A stretch of DNA of 64,000 nucleotides from Thiohalobacter sp. IOR34 (GTDB taxonomy: Bacteria; Pseudomonadota; Gammaproteobacteria; Thiohalobacterales; Thiohalobacteraceae), in the NCBI RefSeq assembly GCF_030406045.1, contig NZ_CP128988.1, forward strand, positions 124,001-188,000. Reading direction: 5' to 3'. The translations under genes were made by a program, and so were the position numbers. A model generated the notes under the pieces. The model worked only from the letters and a program-made list of their open reading frames with translations. It was not told the origin of the DNA and made no database searches. Position 1 is the first letter of the stretch; every line of letters starts with the position of its first letter. Shown here in pieces: positions 18,546-29,300 of this stretch.

Positions 18546-19136
18546 ATGCAGCGTCAGTCGGAAGTCACGCGGGAAACCCTGGAGACCCAGGTCGAGGTCA
18601 GGGTGGATCTCGACGGCAGCGGCCGCTGCCGTCTGGATACCGGCGTGCCCTTTCTGGAGCACATGCTGGAGCAGGTGGCGCGCCACGGCCTGGTCGACCT
18701 GGAGATCAGCGCCCGCGGCGACCTGCACATCGATGCCCACCACACGGTGGAGGACATCGGCATCACCCTGGGGCAGGCCTTCCGCCAGGCGCTGGGCGAC
18801 AAGCAGGGTATCCGCCGCTACGGTCATGCCTATGTGCCGCTGGACGAGGCGCTGTCGCGGGTGGTGATCGACTTCTCCGGCCGGCCGGGGCTGGTCTATG
18901 CCGTCGACTACCCGCGGGCCCGGATCGGTGACTTCGATGTCGACCTGTTGCGCGAGTTTTTCCAGGGCTTCGCCAATCAGGCGCCGGCCACGCTGCACAT
19001 CGATGGCCTGCGCGGTGACAACGCCCATCACGTCGCCGAGACGGTGTTCAAGGCCTTCGGCCGGGCGCTGCGCATGGCGCTGGAGGCCGATCCGCGGATG
19101 TCGGGTGTGATACCCTCCACCAAGGGAAGTCTTTGA
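18546..19136 (+). CDS. hisB: Imidazoleglycerol-phosphate dehydratase (HisB)
   Basis: 196-residue monofunctional dehydratase, without the phosphatase domain found in enteric His[15 protein letters not shown] (metal ligands), [13 protein letters not shown] and the second His/Glu cluster [19 protein letters not shown] are the manganese-binding signatures. The C-terminal PSTKGSL is the usual end. First gene of a forward hisBHAFIE cluster that catalyses the middle steps of histidine synthesis. Confidence 0.97.
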   Translation: MQRQSEVTRETLETQVEVRVDLDGSGRCRLDTGVPFLEHMLEQVARHGLVDLEISARGDLHIDAHHTVEDIGITLGQAFRQALGDKQGIRRYGHAYVPLDEALSRVVIDFSGRPGLVYAVDYPRARIGDFDVDLLREFFQGFANQAPATLHIDGLRGDNAHHVAETVFKAFGRALRMALEADPRMSGVIPSTKGSL

Positions 19137-19185
19137 ATCCATCTGTGGGCCGCCGTACCCCTGAACCCAATGCTCTGAATCCCCA

Positions 19186-19827
19186 ATGAACTCCGTCGCG
19201 ATCATCGATTATGGGATGGGCAACCTGCATTCCATCGCCAAGGCGCTGGAGCATGTGGCCGGGGGGGCGCAGGTCCAGATCACCCGCGAACCGCGGCGGA
19301 TCCTGGCCGCCGCCCGGGTGGTGTTTCCCGGCGTCGGCGCCATCGGCCACTGCATGGAGGAGCTGCGTCGCCTGGAACTCGTGGGCGTGATCCGCGAGGC
19401 GGCCGCGACGCGGCCGCTGCTGGGGGTCTGTCTGGGCATGCAGGCGCTGCTGGAGTTCTCGGAAGAAAACGAGGGTACGCCGGCGCTGGGTCTGATCCCG
19501 GGCCGGGTGCGGCGCTTCCCGGAGGGGCTGCGCGATGCCGCCGGCGAGCGGCTCAAGGTGCCGCACATGGGCTGGAACCAGGTCCAGCAGCGGCCGCATC
19601 CGCTGTGGGCGGGCATCCCCCAGGACAGCCGCTTCTATTTCGTGCACAGCTACTATGCCGAGCCGGCGCAGGAGGCGCACGTTGCCGGCCGGACTGATTA
19701 CGGCCTGACCTTTGCCTCGGCCATCGGCCGCGACAACCTGTTCGCGGTCCAGTTTCACCCGGAGAAGAGCCAGACGGTCGGGCTGCGGCTGCTGGCCAAT
19801 TTCCTTGCCTGGGACGGGACGGTCTGA
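19186..19827 (+). CDS. hisH: Imidazole glycerol phosphate synthase, glutamine amidotransferase subunit (HisH)
   Basis: 213-residue class I amidotransferase. The nucleophile is Cys82 in [15 protein letters not shown] near residue 193 supplies the His and Glu of the triad. [13 protein letters not shown] is the HisH start. It delivers ammonia to HisF, encoded 0.8 kb downstream, after hisA. It starts 49 bp after hisB. Confidence 0.97.
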   Translation: MNSVAIIDYGMGNLHSIAKALEHVAGGAQVQITREPRRILAAARVVFPGVGAIGHCMEELRRLELVGVIREAAATRPLLGVCLGMQALLEFSEENEGTPALGLIPGRVRRFPEGLRDAAGERLKVPHMGWNQVQQRPHPLWAGIPQDSRFYFVHSYYAEPAQEAHVAGRTDYGLTFASAIGRDNLFAVQFHPEKSQTVGLRLLANFLAWDGTV

Positions 19828-19873
19828 GGCCGCAGCACCCGAAGCCAGCGGAGACGTCGAGAGGAATGCATCC

Positions 19874-20617
19874 ATGCTGCTGATACCCGCCATCGATCTG
19901 AAGGACGGCAAGTGCGTGCGCCTGCGTCAGGGGCGCATGGAGGAGGAGACGGTATTCTCGGAGGACCCGCTGCAGGTGGCGGGCCGCTGGGTCGAGGCCG
20001 GTGCCCGGCGCCTGCACATGGTCGATCTGAACGGTGCCTTCGCCGGCGAGCCGGTCAACGCCGAGGTGATCCGCCGGGTGGCCGAGGCCTTTCCCGAGCT
20101 GCCGATCCAGGTCGGTGGCGGCATCCGCGACGAGGACACGGTGCAGACCTATCTCGATGCCGGCGTGCAGTACGTGATCATCGGCACCAAGGCGGTCAGC
20201 GCGCCGCATTTCGTCAACGACCTGTGCCTGGAATTTCCCGGCCACATCATCGTCGGTCTGGATGCCAAGGAGGGCAAGGTGGCCATCGACGGCTGGTCCA
20301 AGCTGTCCAACCATGATGTCATCGACATGGCCCAGCACTTCGAGCGCGACGGGGTGGAGGCGATCATCTACACGGACATCAGCCGTGACGGCATGATGAG
20401 CGGCGTCAACATCGAGGCCACGGTGCGCCTGGCCCGGGCCATCACCATCCCGGTCATTGCCTCGGGCGGCATCACCAACCTGGACGATATCCGCCGCCTC
20501 TGCGAGGTGGCCGACGAGGGCATCGTCGGCGCCATCACCGGCCGCGCCATCTACGAGGGCACGTTGGATTTCGCCGAGGGCCAGAAGCTTGCCGACGAGC
20601 TCGAGGCCGGGCACTGA
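19874..20617 (+). CDS. hisA: Phosphoribosylformimino-AICAR ribotide isomerase (HisA)
   Basis: 247-residue (beta-alpha)8 barrel. Asp8 in [14 protein letters not shown] is the catalytic base, and [12 protein letters not shown] contains the catalytic acid region; VGGGIRDE and ASGGI are the two phosphate-binding loops. The ATG at 19874 has GAGAGGA upstream. It lies 10 bp before hisF. Confidence 0.97.
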   Translation: MLLIPAIDLKDGKCVRLRQGRMEEETVFSEDPLQVAGRWVEAGARRLHMVDLNGAFAGEPVNAEVIRRVAEAFPELPIQVGGGIRDEDTVQTYLDAGVQYVIIGTKAVSAPHFVNDLCLEFPGHIIVGLDAKEGKVAIDGWSKLSNHDVIDMAQHFERDGVEAIIYTDISRDGMMSGVNIEATVRLARAITIPVIASGGITNLDDIRRLCEVADEGIVGAITGRAIYEGTLDFAEGQKLADELEAGH

Positions 20618-20627
20618 GGGGCGGACG

Positions 20628-21394
<767 letters not shown>

Positions 21395-21398
<4 letters not shown>

Positions 21399-21781
21399 GC
21401 GAGGCCTGGCTGGACGAGATCAAGTGGACTGCGGACGGCCTGGTGCCGGCCATCGCCCAGGACGCGGCGAGCGGCGAGGTGCTGATGTTCGCCTGGATGA
21501 ATCGCGAGGCACTGCGGCTCACCGCCGAGCGCGGGCAGGCCGTCTACTGGTCGCGTTCACGCGGCCGGCTGTGGCCCAAGGGCGAGTCCTCCGGCCACGT
21601 GCAGTGGGTGCGGGAGATCCGCGTCGACTGCGACAAGGACGTGGTGTTACTGAAGATCGAACAGATCGGCGGCATCGCCTGTCATACCGGACGGCACAGC
21701 TGTTTCTACAACCGTCTGGAGGACGGGCGCTGGGTGGCGGTGGAGCCGGTCCTGAAGGATCCGGCGGAGATCTACAAATAG
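21395..21781 (+). CDS. hisI: Phosphoribosyl-AMP cyclohydrolase (HisI)
   Basis: 128-residue zinc and magnesium enzyme, separate from the HisE pyrophosphohydrolase. [23 protein letters not shown] has the metal-binding VDCDKD; the later cysteines in [15 protein letters not shown] bind zinc. GTG start overlapping hisF by four bases indicates coupling. Confidence 0.96.
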
Positions 21782-21810
21782 CCCTGCGGGAGCAGGCGGA
21801 TGGGGGCACG

Positions 21811-22140
21811 ATGAGCGACGTTCTGCAACGTTTGGCGAAGATCCTCGAGGAACGCAAGGCGGCGGATCCCGAGGCCTCCTATGTCGCGCGGCTCTATGCC
21901 GGGGGCATGGACGCCATCCTGAAGAAGGTCGGCGAGGAGGCCACCGAGACCCTGCTCGCGGCCAAGGGCGGGTCCGATGAACAGCTCGTTTATGAAACCG
22001 CCGATCTGTGGTTTCATAGTCTGGTCATGCTGGCCCATCGCGGGCTGGGGCCGGAGGACGTGCTGCGCGAGCTGCAGCGCCGCTTCGGCCTGTCGGGCCT
22101 GGAGGAAAAGGCGGCGCGTGGCGCCAAGACGCATTCATGA
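21811..22140 (+). CDS. hisE: Phosphoribosyl-ATP pyrophosphatase (HisE)
   Basis: 109-residue MazG-like helical protein. [30 protein letters not shown] and the following [13 protein letters not shown] contain the EExxE and ExxD magnesium-binding motifs. It lies 29 bp after hisI and 32 bp before tatA, the normal junction of his and tat genes in many gammaproteobacteria. Confidence 0.96.
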   Translation: MSDVLQRLAKILEERKAADPEASYVARLYAGGMDAILKKVGEEATETLLAAKGGSDEQLVYETADLWFHSLVMLAHRGLGPEDVLRELQRRFGLSGLEEKAARGAKTHS

Positions 22141-22172
22141 AGTGAGAGCCGCCCCGGCGGTGGGAGAGAATC

Positions 22173-22397
22173 ATGGGTATCAGTATCTGGCAATTGCTAA
22201 TCATCCTGGCGATCGTGCTCATCCTGTTCGGCGCCAAGCGGCTGCGTACCCTGGGCAGCGACCTGGGCACGGCGGTGAAGGGCTTCAAGAATGCCGTCCA
22301 GGAAGGCGAGAAAGCGGACGCCGCCCCGGAAAAGCTGGAGGGCAAGGAAGGCCAGACCATCGAGGGTGAAGCGACCCGCGAAAAGGACAAGGCCTGA
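22173..22397 (+). CDS. tatA: TatA, twin-arginine translocase pore-forming subunit
   Basis: 74 residues: a short periplasmic start, membrane helix ([16 protein letters not shown]), the [14 protein letters not shown] hinge and amphipathic helix with GFKNAV, then a charged tail. GGTGGGAGAG precedes the ATG. tatB and tatC follow. Confidence 0.95.
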   Translation: MGISIWQLLIILAIVLILFGAKRLRTLGSDLGTAVKGFKNAVQEGEKADAAPEKLEGKEGQTIEGEATREKDKA

Positions 22398-22436
22398 GAC
22401 CGGCGTCCCCGCCCTTGAGGGCGGGGCACAGGCATC

Positions 22437-22811
22437 ATGTTTGATATCGGTTTCTGGGAACTCGGCCTGATCATGGTCATCGCCCTGCTGGTGGTGGGGC
22501 CGGAACGGCTGCCGCGCCTGGCGCGCACCGCCGGCCTCTGGTTGGGCAAGGCGCGCAGCGTGGTGCGCAGCGTCAAGTCCGAGATCGACCGCGAGATCGC
22601 CGCCGAGGAACTCAAGCAGACCCTCGCCAGGCAGGCCGAGTCCGCCGGCCTGCACGAGATCATCGAGGAGACGCGCGACGCCGCAACCGCCGCCGAGCAG
22701 CTGCTGCGACAGGACGTCGCGGAGACCCCGTCGGTTTCCGATGCCGCCCCCGCGGGGGAGGCCGAAGCGGCCGCGAAGCCTGCCATCCAGCGCCAAGATG
22801 ACCACGCCTGA
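22437..22811 (+). CDS. tatB: TatB, twin-arginine translocase receptor subunit
   Basis: 124 residues with the MFDIGFWEL start, a membrane helix with the conserved Glu8, VVGPERLPRLART hinge and a long amphipathic and acidic C-terminal region. It forms the substrate-receptor complex with TatC. Overlaps tatC by 14 bases. Confidence 0.95.
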   Translation: MFDIGFWELGLIMVIALLVVGPERLPRLARTAGLWLGKARSVVRSVKSEIDREIAAEELKQTLARQAESAGLHEIIEETRDAATAAEQLLRQDVAETPSVSDAAPAGEAEAAAKPAIQRQDDHA

Positions 22812-23655
22812 ACCGCCGACCGAACCGGTCGAGGACAACGAACAGCCGTTCATGTCGCATCTCCTGGAGTTGCGCGACCGGCTGCTGCGCATGGTGCTGG
22901 CAGTGCTGGTGCTGTTCCTGGTCATGAGCCCCTTCGCCAACAGCATCTTCTCGCTGATGGCCGAGCCGCTGAGCCGCAATCTGCCGGAGGGCGCCTCGCT
23001 GATCGCGGTCGAGGTCATCGCCCCCTTCCTGATCCCGCTCAAGGCAACCCTGGTGCTGGCCATCTTTCTGGCCATGCCCTATGTGCTCTACCAGGCCTGG
23101 GGTTTCATCGCCCCCGGCCTGTACCGCCACGAGCGGCGCATCGCCCTGCCGCTGCTGGTCTCCAGTACCTTCCTGTTCTATGCCGGCGCGGCCTTCGCCT
23201 ATTTCGTCATCCTGCCCATCCTCTCGCTGTTCCTCACCAGCACCGCGCCCGAGGGGGTGGCGGTCACGCCGGACATCGGCAGGTATCTGGATTTCGAGAT
23301 GATGCTGTTCTTCGCCTTCGGCGCGGCCTTCGAGGTGCCGGTGGCAACCTTCGTCATGGTCTGGATGGGCATGACCACCCCCGAGGCCCTGGCCGAGAAG
23401 CGTCCCTACGTGGTGGTCGGTGCCTTCGTCATCGGCATGTTGCTGACCCCGCCGGACATCATCTCCCAGACCCTGCTGGCGGTCCCCATGTGGCTGCTCT
23501 ACGAGCTCGGCATCTTCGTCTCCCGCAGTTTCCTGGCGCGCCGGGCGCGTGAGGCCGCCCCGGAGGAGACAGGGGAGGCGCCGCTCAGCGAGGCGGAGAT
23601 GGAGGCCGAGCTGGACCGCATCGAGGAGGAAGAGGATAAACAGTCCGGTCACTGA
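22798..23655 (+). CDS. tatC: TatC, twin-arginine translocase signal-peptide receptor
   Basis: 285-residue protein with six membrane helices. PFMSHLLELRDRLLRM is the conserved N-terminal cytoplasmic motif that recognises twin-arginine signals; AFGAAFEVPV contains the conserved Phe-Glu in the middle. The C-terminal tail (about 250-285) is unusually acidic (repeated Glu/Asp). The cbb3/Fe-S proteins in this window do not need Tat; Rieske and other exported cofactors would. Confidence 0.96.
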   Translation: MTTPEPPTEPVEDNEQPFMSHLLELRDRLLRMVLAVLVLFLVMSPFANSIFSLMAEPLSRNLPEGASLIAVEVIAPFLIPLKATLVLAIFLAMPYVLYQAWGFIAPGLYRHERRIALPLLVSSTFLFYAGAAFAYFVILPILSLFLTSTAPEGVAVTPDIGRYLDFEMMLFFAFGAAFEVPVATFVMVWMGMTTPEALAEKRPYVVVGAFVIGMLLTPPDIISQTLLAVPMWLLYELGIFVSRSFLARRAREAAPEETGEAPLSEAEMEAELDRIEEEEDKQSGH

Positions 23656-25507
23656 ACGCCCGGGCCGCGCCCTGGGGGCCTGGCTGAGTCTGCTGTTGCT
23701 CGGCTGCCTGCTGGCGCCGTTCCCCCTTGTGGCGGCCAACCGCCTGCTTGGCCATCCCTCACCCTATCTCGCCATGCACGGCGAGGATCCGGTCGACTGG
23801 CAGCCCTGGGGCCGTGCCGCCCTGGAGCAGGCGCGGCGCGAGAACAAGCTGTTGTTCATCTCCAGCGGCTACTTCGCCTGCCACTGGTGTCACGTCATGC
23901 AGCGCGAGAGCTACCGCGATCCGCAGCTGGCCGCCTTCATCAACAAGCACTTCGTTCCGGTCAAGGTCGACCGCGAACTGCAGCCGGCGCTGGATGCGCA
24001 GTTGATCGACTTCGTGGAGCGCAGCCGGGGCAGCGCCGGCTGGCCGCTGAACGTCTTCCTCACGCCGGAGGGTTATCCCCTGGTCGGCGCCACCTACCTG
24101 CCGGCGGATGAATTCCGCAGCCTGCTGGAGAGCCTGCAGCAGCGCTGGGCAAGGGAGGCGCAGGAACTGGCCCGGCTGGCGCGCGAGGCGGCGGGCGCCC
24201 CCGAGGCGGCGTCCGCCGAGCCGATCCCGGTGGATCCGCGCTATCTGCGCCAGGCGCTGCGCAGCCAGTGGCTGGGCTATGCCGACGAGCTGCAGGGCGG
24301 CTTCGGCGGACAGTCCCGCTTTCCCATGGCGCCCCAGCTGCTGGCCGGCCTCGAACTGCTGGCCCGGCAGGAGGAGCCCACGCTGGAGGCCCACCTGCGC
24401 CTGACCCTGGAGCAGATGGCCGGCCGTGCCCTGCGCGATCACATTGGTGGCGGTTTCTTCCGCTACTGCGTGGATCCAGGCTGGGAGACCCCCCATTTCG
24501 AGAAGATGCTCTACGACAATGCCCTGCTGGCCCGGCTCTATCTGCGCGCGGCGCGCCAGCTGGCCGAGCCGCGCTGGGAGGAGGTCGCCCGCGAGGCCCT
24601 GGATTTCCTGCTGCGCGAGATGTGTCCCGGGGAGGGCGGCTGCGTGGCCAGTTTCTCCGCGGTCGATGCCGAGGGCGTCGAGGGCGGCTACTACCTGTGG
24701 ACGAAGGCGGTGCTGGGGCAGACCCTGCCGGAGGCAGACCGGGGCCGGCTGCAGCGCCTGTTCGGGCTCGATCGTCCGCCGCGCTTCGAGGCGGGTTACC
24801 TGCTGGTTCCGGCCATGCCGCTGGCGGATTTCGCCCGCGCCGAAGGCCTGAGCCTGGAGGCCGCCCGGCGCTGGCTGGACGGGGTGCGTGGGCGGCTGCT
24901 GGCGGCGCGCAGCCGGCGCAGTCTGCCGGTGGACGACAAGCGGCTGGCCGGCTGGAATGCGCTGGTGCTGAGCGCCCTGGTGGAGGCGGCACAGGGTATG
25001 TCGACGGCGGCCGACCGGCAGCGCTTTCGGGCGGCGGCGGACCGGATGCGGCTCTTCCTGTTGCGCGAGTTCCGCGCTCCCGATGGCAGCCTGCGCCGGG
25101 CCCGGGGGTATGACGAGACCCTGGGCCGGGCCTCGCTGGAGGACTATGCCTATGTCGCCGAGGCGCTCTGGGCCTGGGCGGAGGCCTACGGCGACGCCGG
25201 CACGCGGCAGGCGGTGCAGGCCCTGGTGGCCGATGCCTGGCAGCGTTTCCACGATGCCCGCGGCTGGCGTCTCGACGATCGGCCGCTGCTGCCCTGGGGC
25301 AGCAGCGAGCCGGCCCTGGCCGACGGCGCACTGCCCTCGCCCTCGGCGGTGCTGATCCGGGTCAGCCTGGCGGTGGCCGCGCGCCAGGGCGACAGCGCGC
25401 TGCGCCGCCAGGCGGAGGCGGCCCTGCTCGCCGCCGCCTCCACGGTGCGTGACCATGCCTTCTGGTATGCGAGCCACGTGGCGCTGTACCCTGCGCCCGG
25501 GGATTGA
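23636..25507 (+). CDS. Exported thioredoxin-fold/DUF255 protein (YyaL/SPATA20-like)
   Basis: About 620 residues. A likely signal peptide (LGAWLSLLLLGCLLAPFPLVAA) leads into an N-terminal thioredoxin-like domain with the CxxC-type motif FACHWCHVM and the cis-Pro region, then an (alpha/alpha)6 glycosidase-like domain (GGFFRYCVDPGWETPHFEKMLYDNALL is the family signature; WNALVLSALVEAA follows). The family's biochemical role is unknown. The start is uncertain: an ATA at 23636 follows GAGGAGG by six bases and retains the signal peptide; TTG 23696 or GTG 23729 would remove some or all of it; the ATG at 23549 would overlap tatC by 107 bases. It follows tatC as the last gene of the cluster. Confidence 0.8.
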   Translation: MNSPVTERPGRALGAWLSLLLLGCLLAPFPLVAANRLLGHPSPYLAMHGEDPVDWQPWGRAALEQARRENKLLFISSGYFACHWCHVMQRESYRDPQLAAFINKHFVPVKVDRELQPALDAQLIDFVERSRGSAGWPLNVFLTPEGYPLVGATYLPADEFRSLLESLQQRWAREAQELARLAREAAGAPEAASAEPIPVDPRYLRQALRSQWLGYADELQGGFGGQSRFPMAPQLLAGLELLARQEEPTLEAHLRLTLEQMAGRALRDHIGGGFFRYCVDPGWETPHFEKMLYDNALLARLYLRAARQLAEPRWEEVAREALDFLLREMCPGEGGCVASFSAVDAEGVEGGYYLWTKAVLGQTLPEADRGRLQRLFGLDRPPRFEAGYLLVPAMPLADFARAEGLSLEAARRWLDGVRGRLLAARSRRSLPVDDKRLAGWNALVLSALVEAAQGMSTAADRQRFRAAADRMRLFLLREFRAPDGSLRRARGYDETLGRASLEDYAYVAEALWAWAEAYGDAGTRQAVQALVADAWQRFHDARGWRLDDRPLLPWGSSEPALADGALPSPSAVLIRVSLAVAARQGDSALRRQAEAALLAAASTVRDHAFWYASHVALYPAPGD

Positions 25508-25909
25508 GCCGCCATGCTCCGCAGGAGCAGCCTCCAGGCCGCGATTCCCGGCGGGTCAGGCCACGCCATCGTCCGGGGCCCGATGCAATTTCCGGGTTGG
25601 CAGCCTGTCGGACTTGGGACTGATCTATTGTGCGGGCAGGAGAACGGCCCGAATCTCCCCGGTTTCTCGTTGCGTAGTGCCCACGATGCGTCTCGAAATC
25701 GTGAAGATTCGTTCTCGTTCTCCCACCATGCTCGCTACGATCGCCTGAATCCGGCATATTCAGTTGCCGGGTTAATAACACCACGCCAATCGCGGCCTGG
25801 AGGCCGCTCCTACCAGGGTGCCGCCATGCCCCGCAGGAGCGGTCTCCAGGCCGCGATCCCCGGCGGGTCCGGCCACGCCATCATCCGGGGGCCTGATGCA
25901 ATATCCGGG
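25508..25909. repeat. REP-rich intergenic gap
   Basis: 402 bp filled by repeats. REP-like palindromes (GTAGGAGCGG / CCGCGAT ends) lie at 25521-25546 and as an inverted pair at 25789-25857. The GATGCAAT..CCGGGTT motif is at 25581-25598 and again at 25895-25912. A 14-bp match to the right end of MITE family A is at 25762-25775 (AGTTGCCGGGTTAA followed by TA). The pentapeptide gene's stop codon TAA (25910-25912) falls in the last repeat. No gene seen. Confidence 0.75.
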
Positions 25910-26257
25910 TTAGCGATAGCGCATCCGGGTGCCGTGCTCCAGGGAGAGGACGATCTCCTCCGCGGCCAGCTCGGGCGGGAACAGGCAGCCGGAGATCTTG
26001 GCGGCATGGATGCTGGCGCCTTCCAGACGGCACTGGCTGAAGTCGATGCCGCGCAGGTCGGCCTGGCGGAAATAGGTGTTGCGGAAGTCGATGCCGGCGG
26101 CATCAAGTCCCTTCAGGTCGATGCCACGCAGATCGACGCCGGACAGGTTGATGGTTGCGCCTTCCGCCTTCTGCTGGTTGAACTCGTCGATGCGCCCCTC
26201 GCGCAGCAGCTGGTAGAGCGGATCGTCGCTGATGCTGGGTGTGGTCTGTTCGCTCAT
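25910..26257 (-). CDS. Small pentapeptide-repeat protein
   Basis: 115 residues. Residues about 36-85 contain A(D/N)LXX-like pentapeptide repeats (VDLRG IDLKG LDAAG IDFRN, then ADLRG IDFSQ CRLEG ASIHA) that form a right-handed quadrilateral helix in the family. No signal peptide or membrane segment. Its function is not known. Its stop codon is provided by a dispersed repeat. It precedes the RND pump gene on the same strand but transcribes away from it with 105 bp between. Confidence 0.75.
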   Translation of the reverse strand: MSEQTTPSISDDPLYQLLREGRIDEFNQQKAEGATINLSGVDLRGIDLKGLDAAGIDFRNTYFRQADLRGIDFSQCRLEGASIHAAKISGCLFPPELAAEEIVLSLEHGTRMRYR

Positions 26258-26362
26258 GGTCTCTCCCTCGTGGTTGCCGGAGGCATGGAAACCGCCATCC
26301 CCGCACGGGCGGTCGTCTGAACGGCAGGGTAGCAGTCCGGCGGGGTGGCTCCAAGTGCGGTT

Positions 26363-29300
26363 TCAGTTGCCGGAAGGGTGCAGCCAGCGGTACAGCACCG
26401 GGATCAGCAGCAGGCTGACCAGCAGCGAGAAGCCCAGGCCGAAGACCAGGGTCTGGGCCAGCGGCTGCAGCATCTCCGCCCCGGCCCCGGCGCCGACCGC
26501 CAGCGGTGTCAGGCCCATCACCGTGGTCAGGGTGGTCATCAGGATGGGCCGCAGCCGCTGGCGGCCGGCGGCGACGATCGCCGCCCCCGCTGCCTCGCCG
26601 CGCTGGCGCAGCAGCTCGATGTATTCCACCAGCACGATGGCATTGTTGACCACGATGCCGGCGAGCATGATGAAACCCAGCCAGACCGGCATCGACAGAG
26701 GCACCTCCAGCCAGGGCAGGGCCAGGGCCGCGCCGGTCGCGGCGAAGGGCACGCCGAGCAGGATCACCAGCGGGTTGCGCAGCGACTCGTACTGCACGGC
26801 CATCACCACCAGCACCAGAAACAGGGCCAGGCCGAGCAGCTGCTGGCTGAGGCGGCGGCCCTGGCGCAGTTCGTCCAGCACGCCGGTGTCGTACACCCGG
26901 TAGCCGTCCGGCAGTTCGAGCTGTTGCAGCCGCTCCCTGACCTCGCGGCTGATCTCGCTGAGCGGCCGCGCCCCGGTCAGCGAGGCGGAGACCTCGACGA
27001 TGCGCTGCTGCTGGTCGCGCAGGATCTCGGCTGGCGCGGCGGCGATCTCGATCCGTGCCAGATCGCCCAGATGGACCGCGGGGCGCCCCGCGTCGGAGGC
27101 GAACAGCAGCAGGTTGCCGAGCTGGTCGAGGCTCTCCAGCTCCGGCTGCGGCAGGCGCAGGCGGATGTCGAACTGCCGATCCCGGTCGAGGAAGTCGCTC
27201 ACCACCCGTCCCTCCAGGGCGTAGTTGAGGGCCGTGCCGATCTCGGCCAGGCTCAGCCCCAGCTCGGCGGCCCGCTCACGGTCGATGCGAACCACCAGTT
27301 CCTGGCGCTGGGTCTCGCTGGAGCTGACGATGTTGCGCAGTCCCTCGACCTCGCCGAGCAGCCCGCTGAGCACCTGGCCCAGTTCGGCCAGCACGGCCAG
27401 GTCCGGTCCCTGCACACGCAGGTTGATGTCGTCCTCGCCGCGGCCCAGGCGCAGGCCGCGCAGGCCGCGCAGGCGCAGATAGACCCGGTAACCGACCAGC
27501 TTCAGGCGGCTGATCTCGTCGTTCATGCGTTCGATCCAGCGGTTGGCGTCGATGCCGCGTTCGGCCAGCGGCCGCAGCTGGACATACAGCGAAGCACGGC
27601 TGCTCAGCTCGCGGGTGGTGCGGCCGAAGATGAAGCCGCCGGTGGTGACGAACACCTGGCTGACCTCGGGCTGGGCCAGGAACAACGCCTCCAGGCGGCG
27701 CACGCCGGCGTCCATCTGTTCCAGGGTGATCCCCGGATCGGCGCTGACCCCGACATAGATCTGGCCGTCGTCGAAGCTTGGCAGGAACAGCTGCTTGCCA
27801 GCCAGGAAGGGCGGCAGGCTCCAGCCCAGCAGGGCGATGAACAGGCCCACCAGCAACAGCTGGCGGGCCGGCCGACGCAGCAGGCCGGCGAGCAGCCAGC
27901 CGTAGCCGGCCTCCAGGCGGGCCATCAGCCGGTCGAAGCCGCGCCGCAGCCGCGTGGGGCGGGAATGTTCCTGCAACCGGGCGCCCCAGGCCGGTACCAG
28001 TGTCAGGGCCACCACCATGGAGGCGAACACGGCCGAGGCGACGGTGAAGATCAGCTCCCGGAACAGCAGGCCGATGAGACCGCTGATCAGAAGGAAGGGC
28101 AGGATTGCCGCCAGGTTGGTGGAGGTGGAGGCGACGATGGGACTGTTGACCTCGGCGGCGGCGGCCAGGCCGGCCGAGGTGCCCGTCTGGCCGGCGCGCT
28201 GGTGGCGCTGGATGTTCTCCAGCATGACGATGGTGCTGTCGACCAGCATGCCGATGCCCACCGCCAGACCACCGAGGGTCATCACGTTGAGGGTCAGGCC
28301 GCCCAGCGCCATGGCCAGGAAGGTGACGCAGAGGGCGATGGGAATGGCGCTGCCGATGATCAGCGTACGGCGCAGATCGCCAAGGAAGAGGAACACCACC
28401 GCCATCGCCAGCAGGGCCCCGGAGAGGGCCGCCAGGGCGGCGTTGTTCAGGGCATGGCGGATGTATACCGCCTGGTCGCTGACCGCGTCGACCTGGATGT
28501 CGGCCGGCAGCAGTCGGTTGTCTCTCATCCAGGCGAGGCGCTGGCGCACCGCGTCGACCACCGCAACGGTGTTGGCCGTGGGCTGTTTCTGGATCGACAG
28601 CTTGACGCCGGGACGCTGGTTGAAGCGCACGCGGATGCGCTCGTCCTGGTGGGTGTCGCGGACCTCGGCGACCTCGCCGAGTGGCAGGCTGCCGCCACCG
28701 GGCAGCGCCAGCGGCAGGGCGGCGATCTCCTCCAGGCGGCTGAAGCGGCCGGCGGTGCGGCTGGCGTATTCCCGCGCCGGGGTCTGCAGGCGGCCGCCGG
28801 GCAGATCCAGATTGGCGCGCCGCAGCTGCTCGGCGAGGTCGTCCAGCGACAGGCCGACGGCGTTCAGCCGCTGCAGGTCGGGGAGGATGCGGATCTCGCG
28901 CAACAGGCCGCCGCCGACCTCGGCCGCCGCCACCCCTGGCAGATTGAGAAACCACTTGCTGAACACATAGTCCACCCAGTTGCGCAGTGCCACACCATCA
29001 CGGACCGGCGAGCTGACCACGAATTCGACGACGGCGATCTGCGAGGGGTCGCGCTTGTAGATGATCGGTGGCTGGATGCTGTCCGGCAGGAAGCGTTTGG
29101 CGCGGTCCAGGCGGATGCTGGCATCGCGCAGGGCGACGTCGATGTCGGTGCCATAGGGGAAGGACAGATCGACCGAGCTGCTGCCTTCGGCGCTGCGCGA
29201 CTGCACGGCGATGGCGCCCTCGGTGATTGCCAATTGCTCCTCCAGCTGACGGGTCACACGGTCTTCCATGATCCGCGCCGGCACCCCCGGGTCGAGCACC

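Noticed and set aside
25521-25857. CRISPR array
   Set aside because: The repeats are palindromes of irregular spacing with both orientations and no unique equal-length spacers; no cas genes in the window.
25514-26320. Plus-strand frame covering the repeat gap and pentapeptide gene
   Set aside because: It runs through REP repeats and is antisense to a gene with clear pentapeptide repeats.
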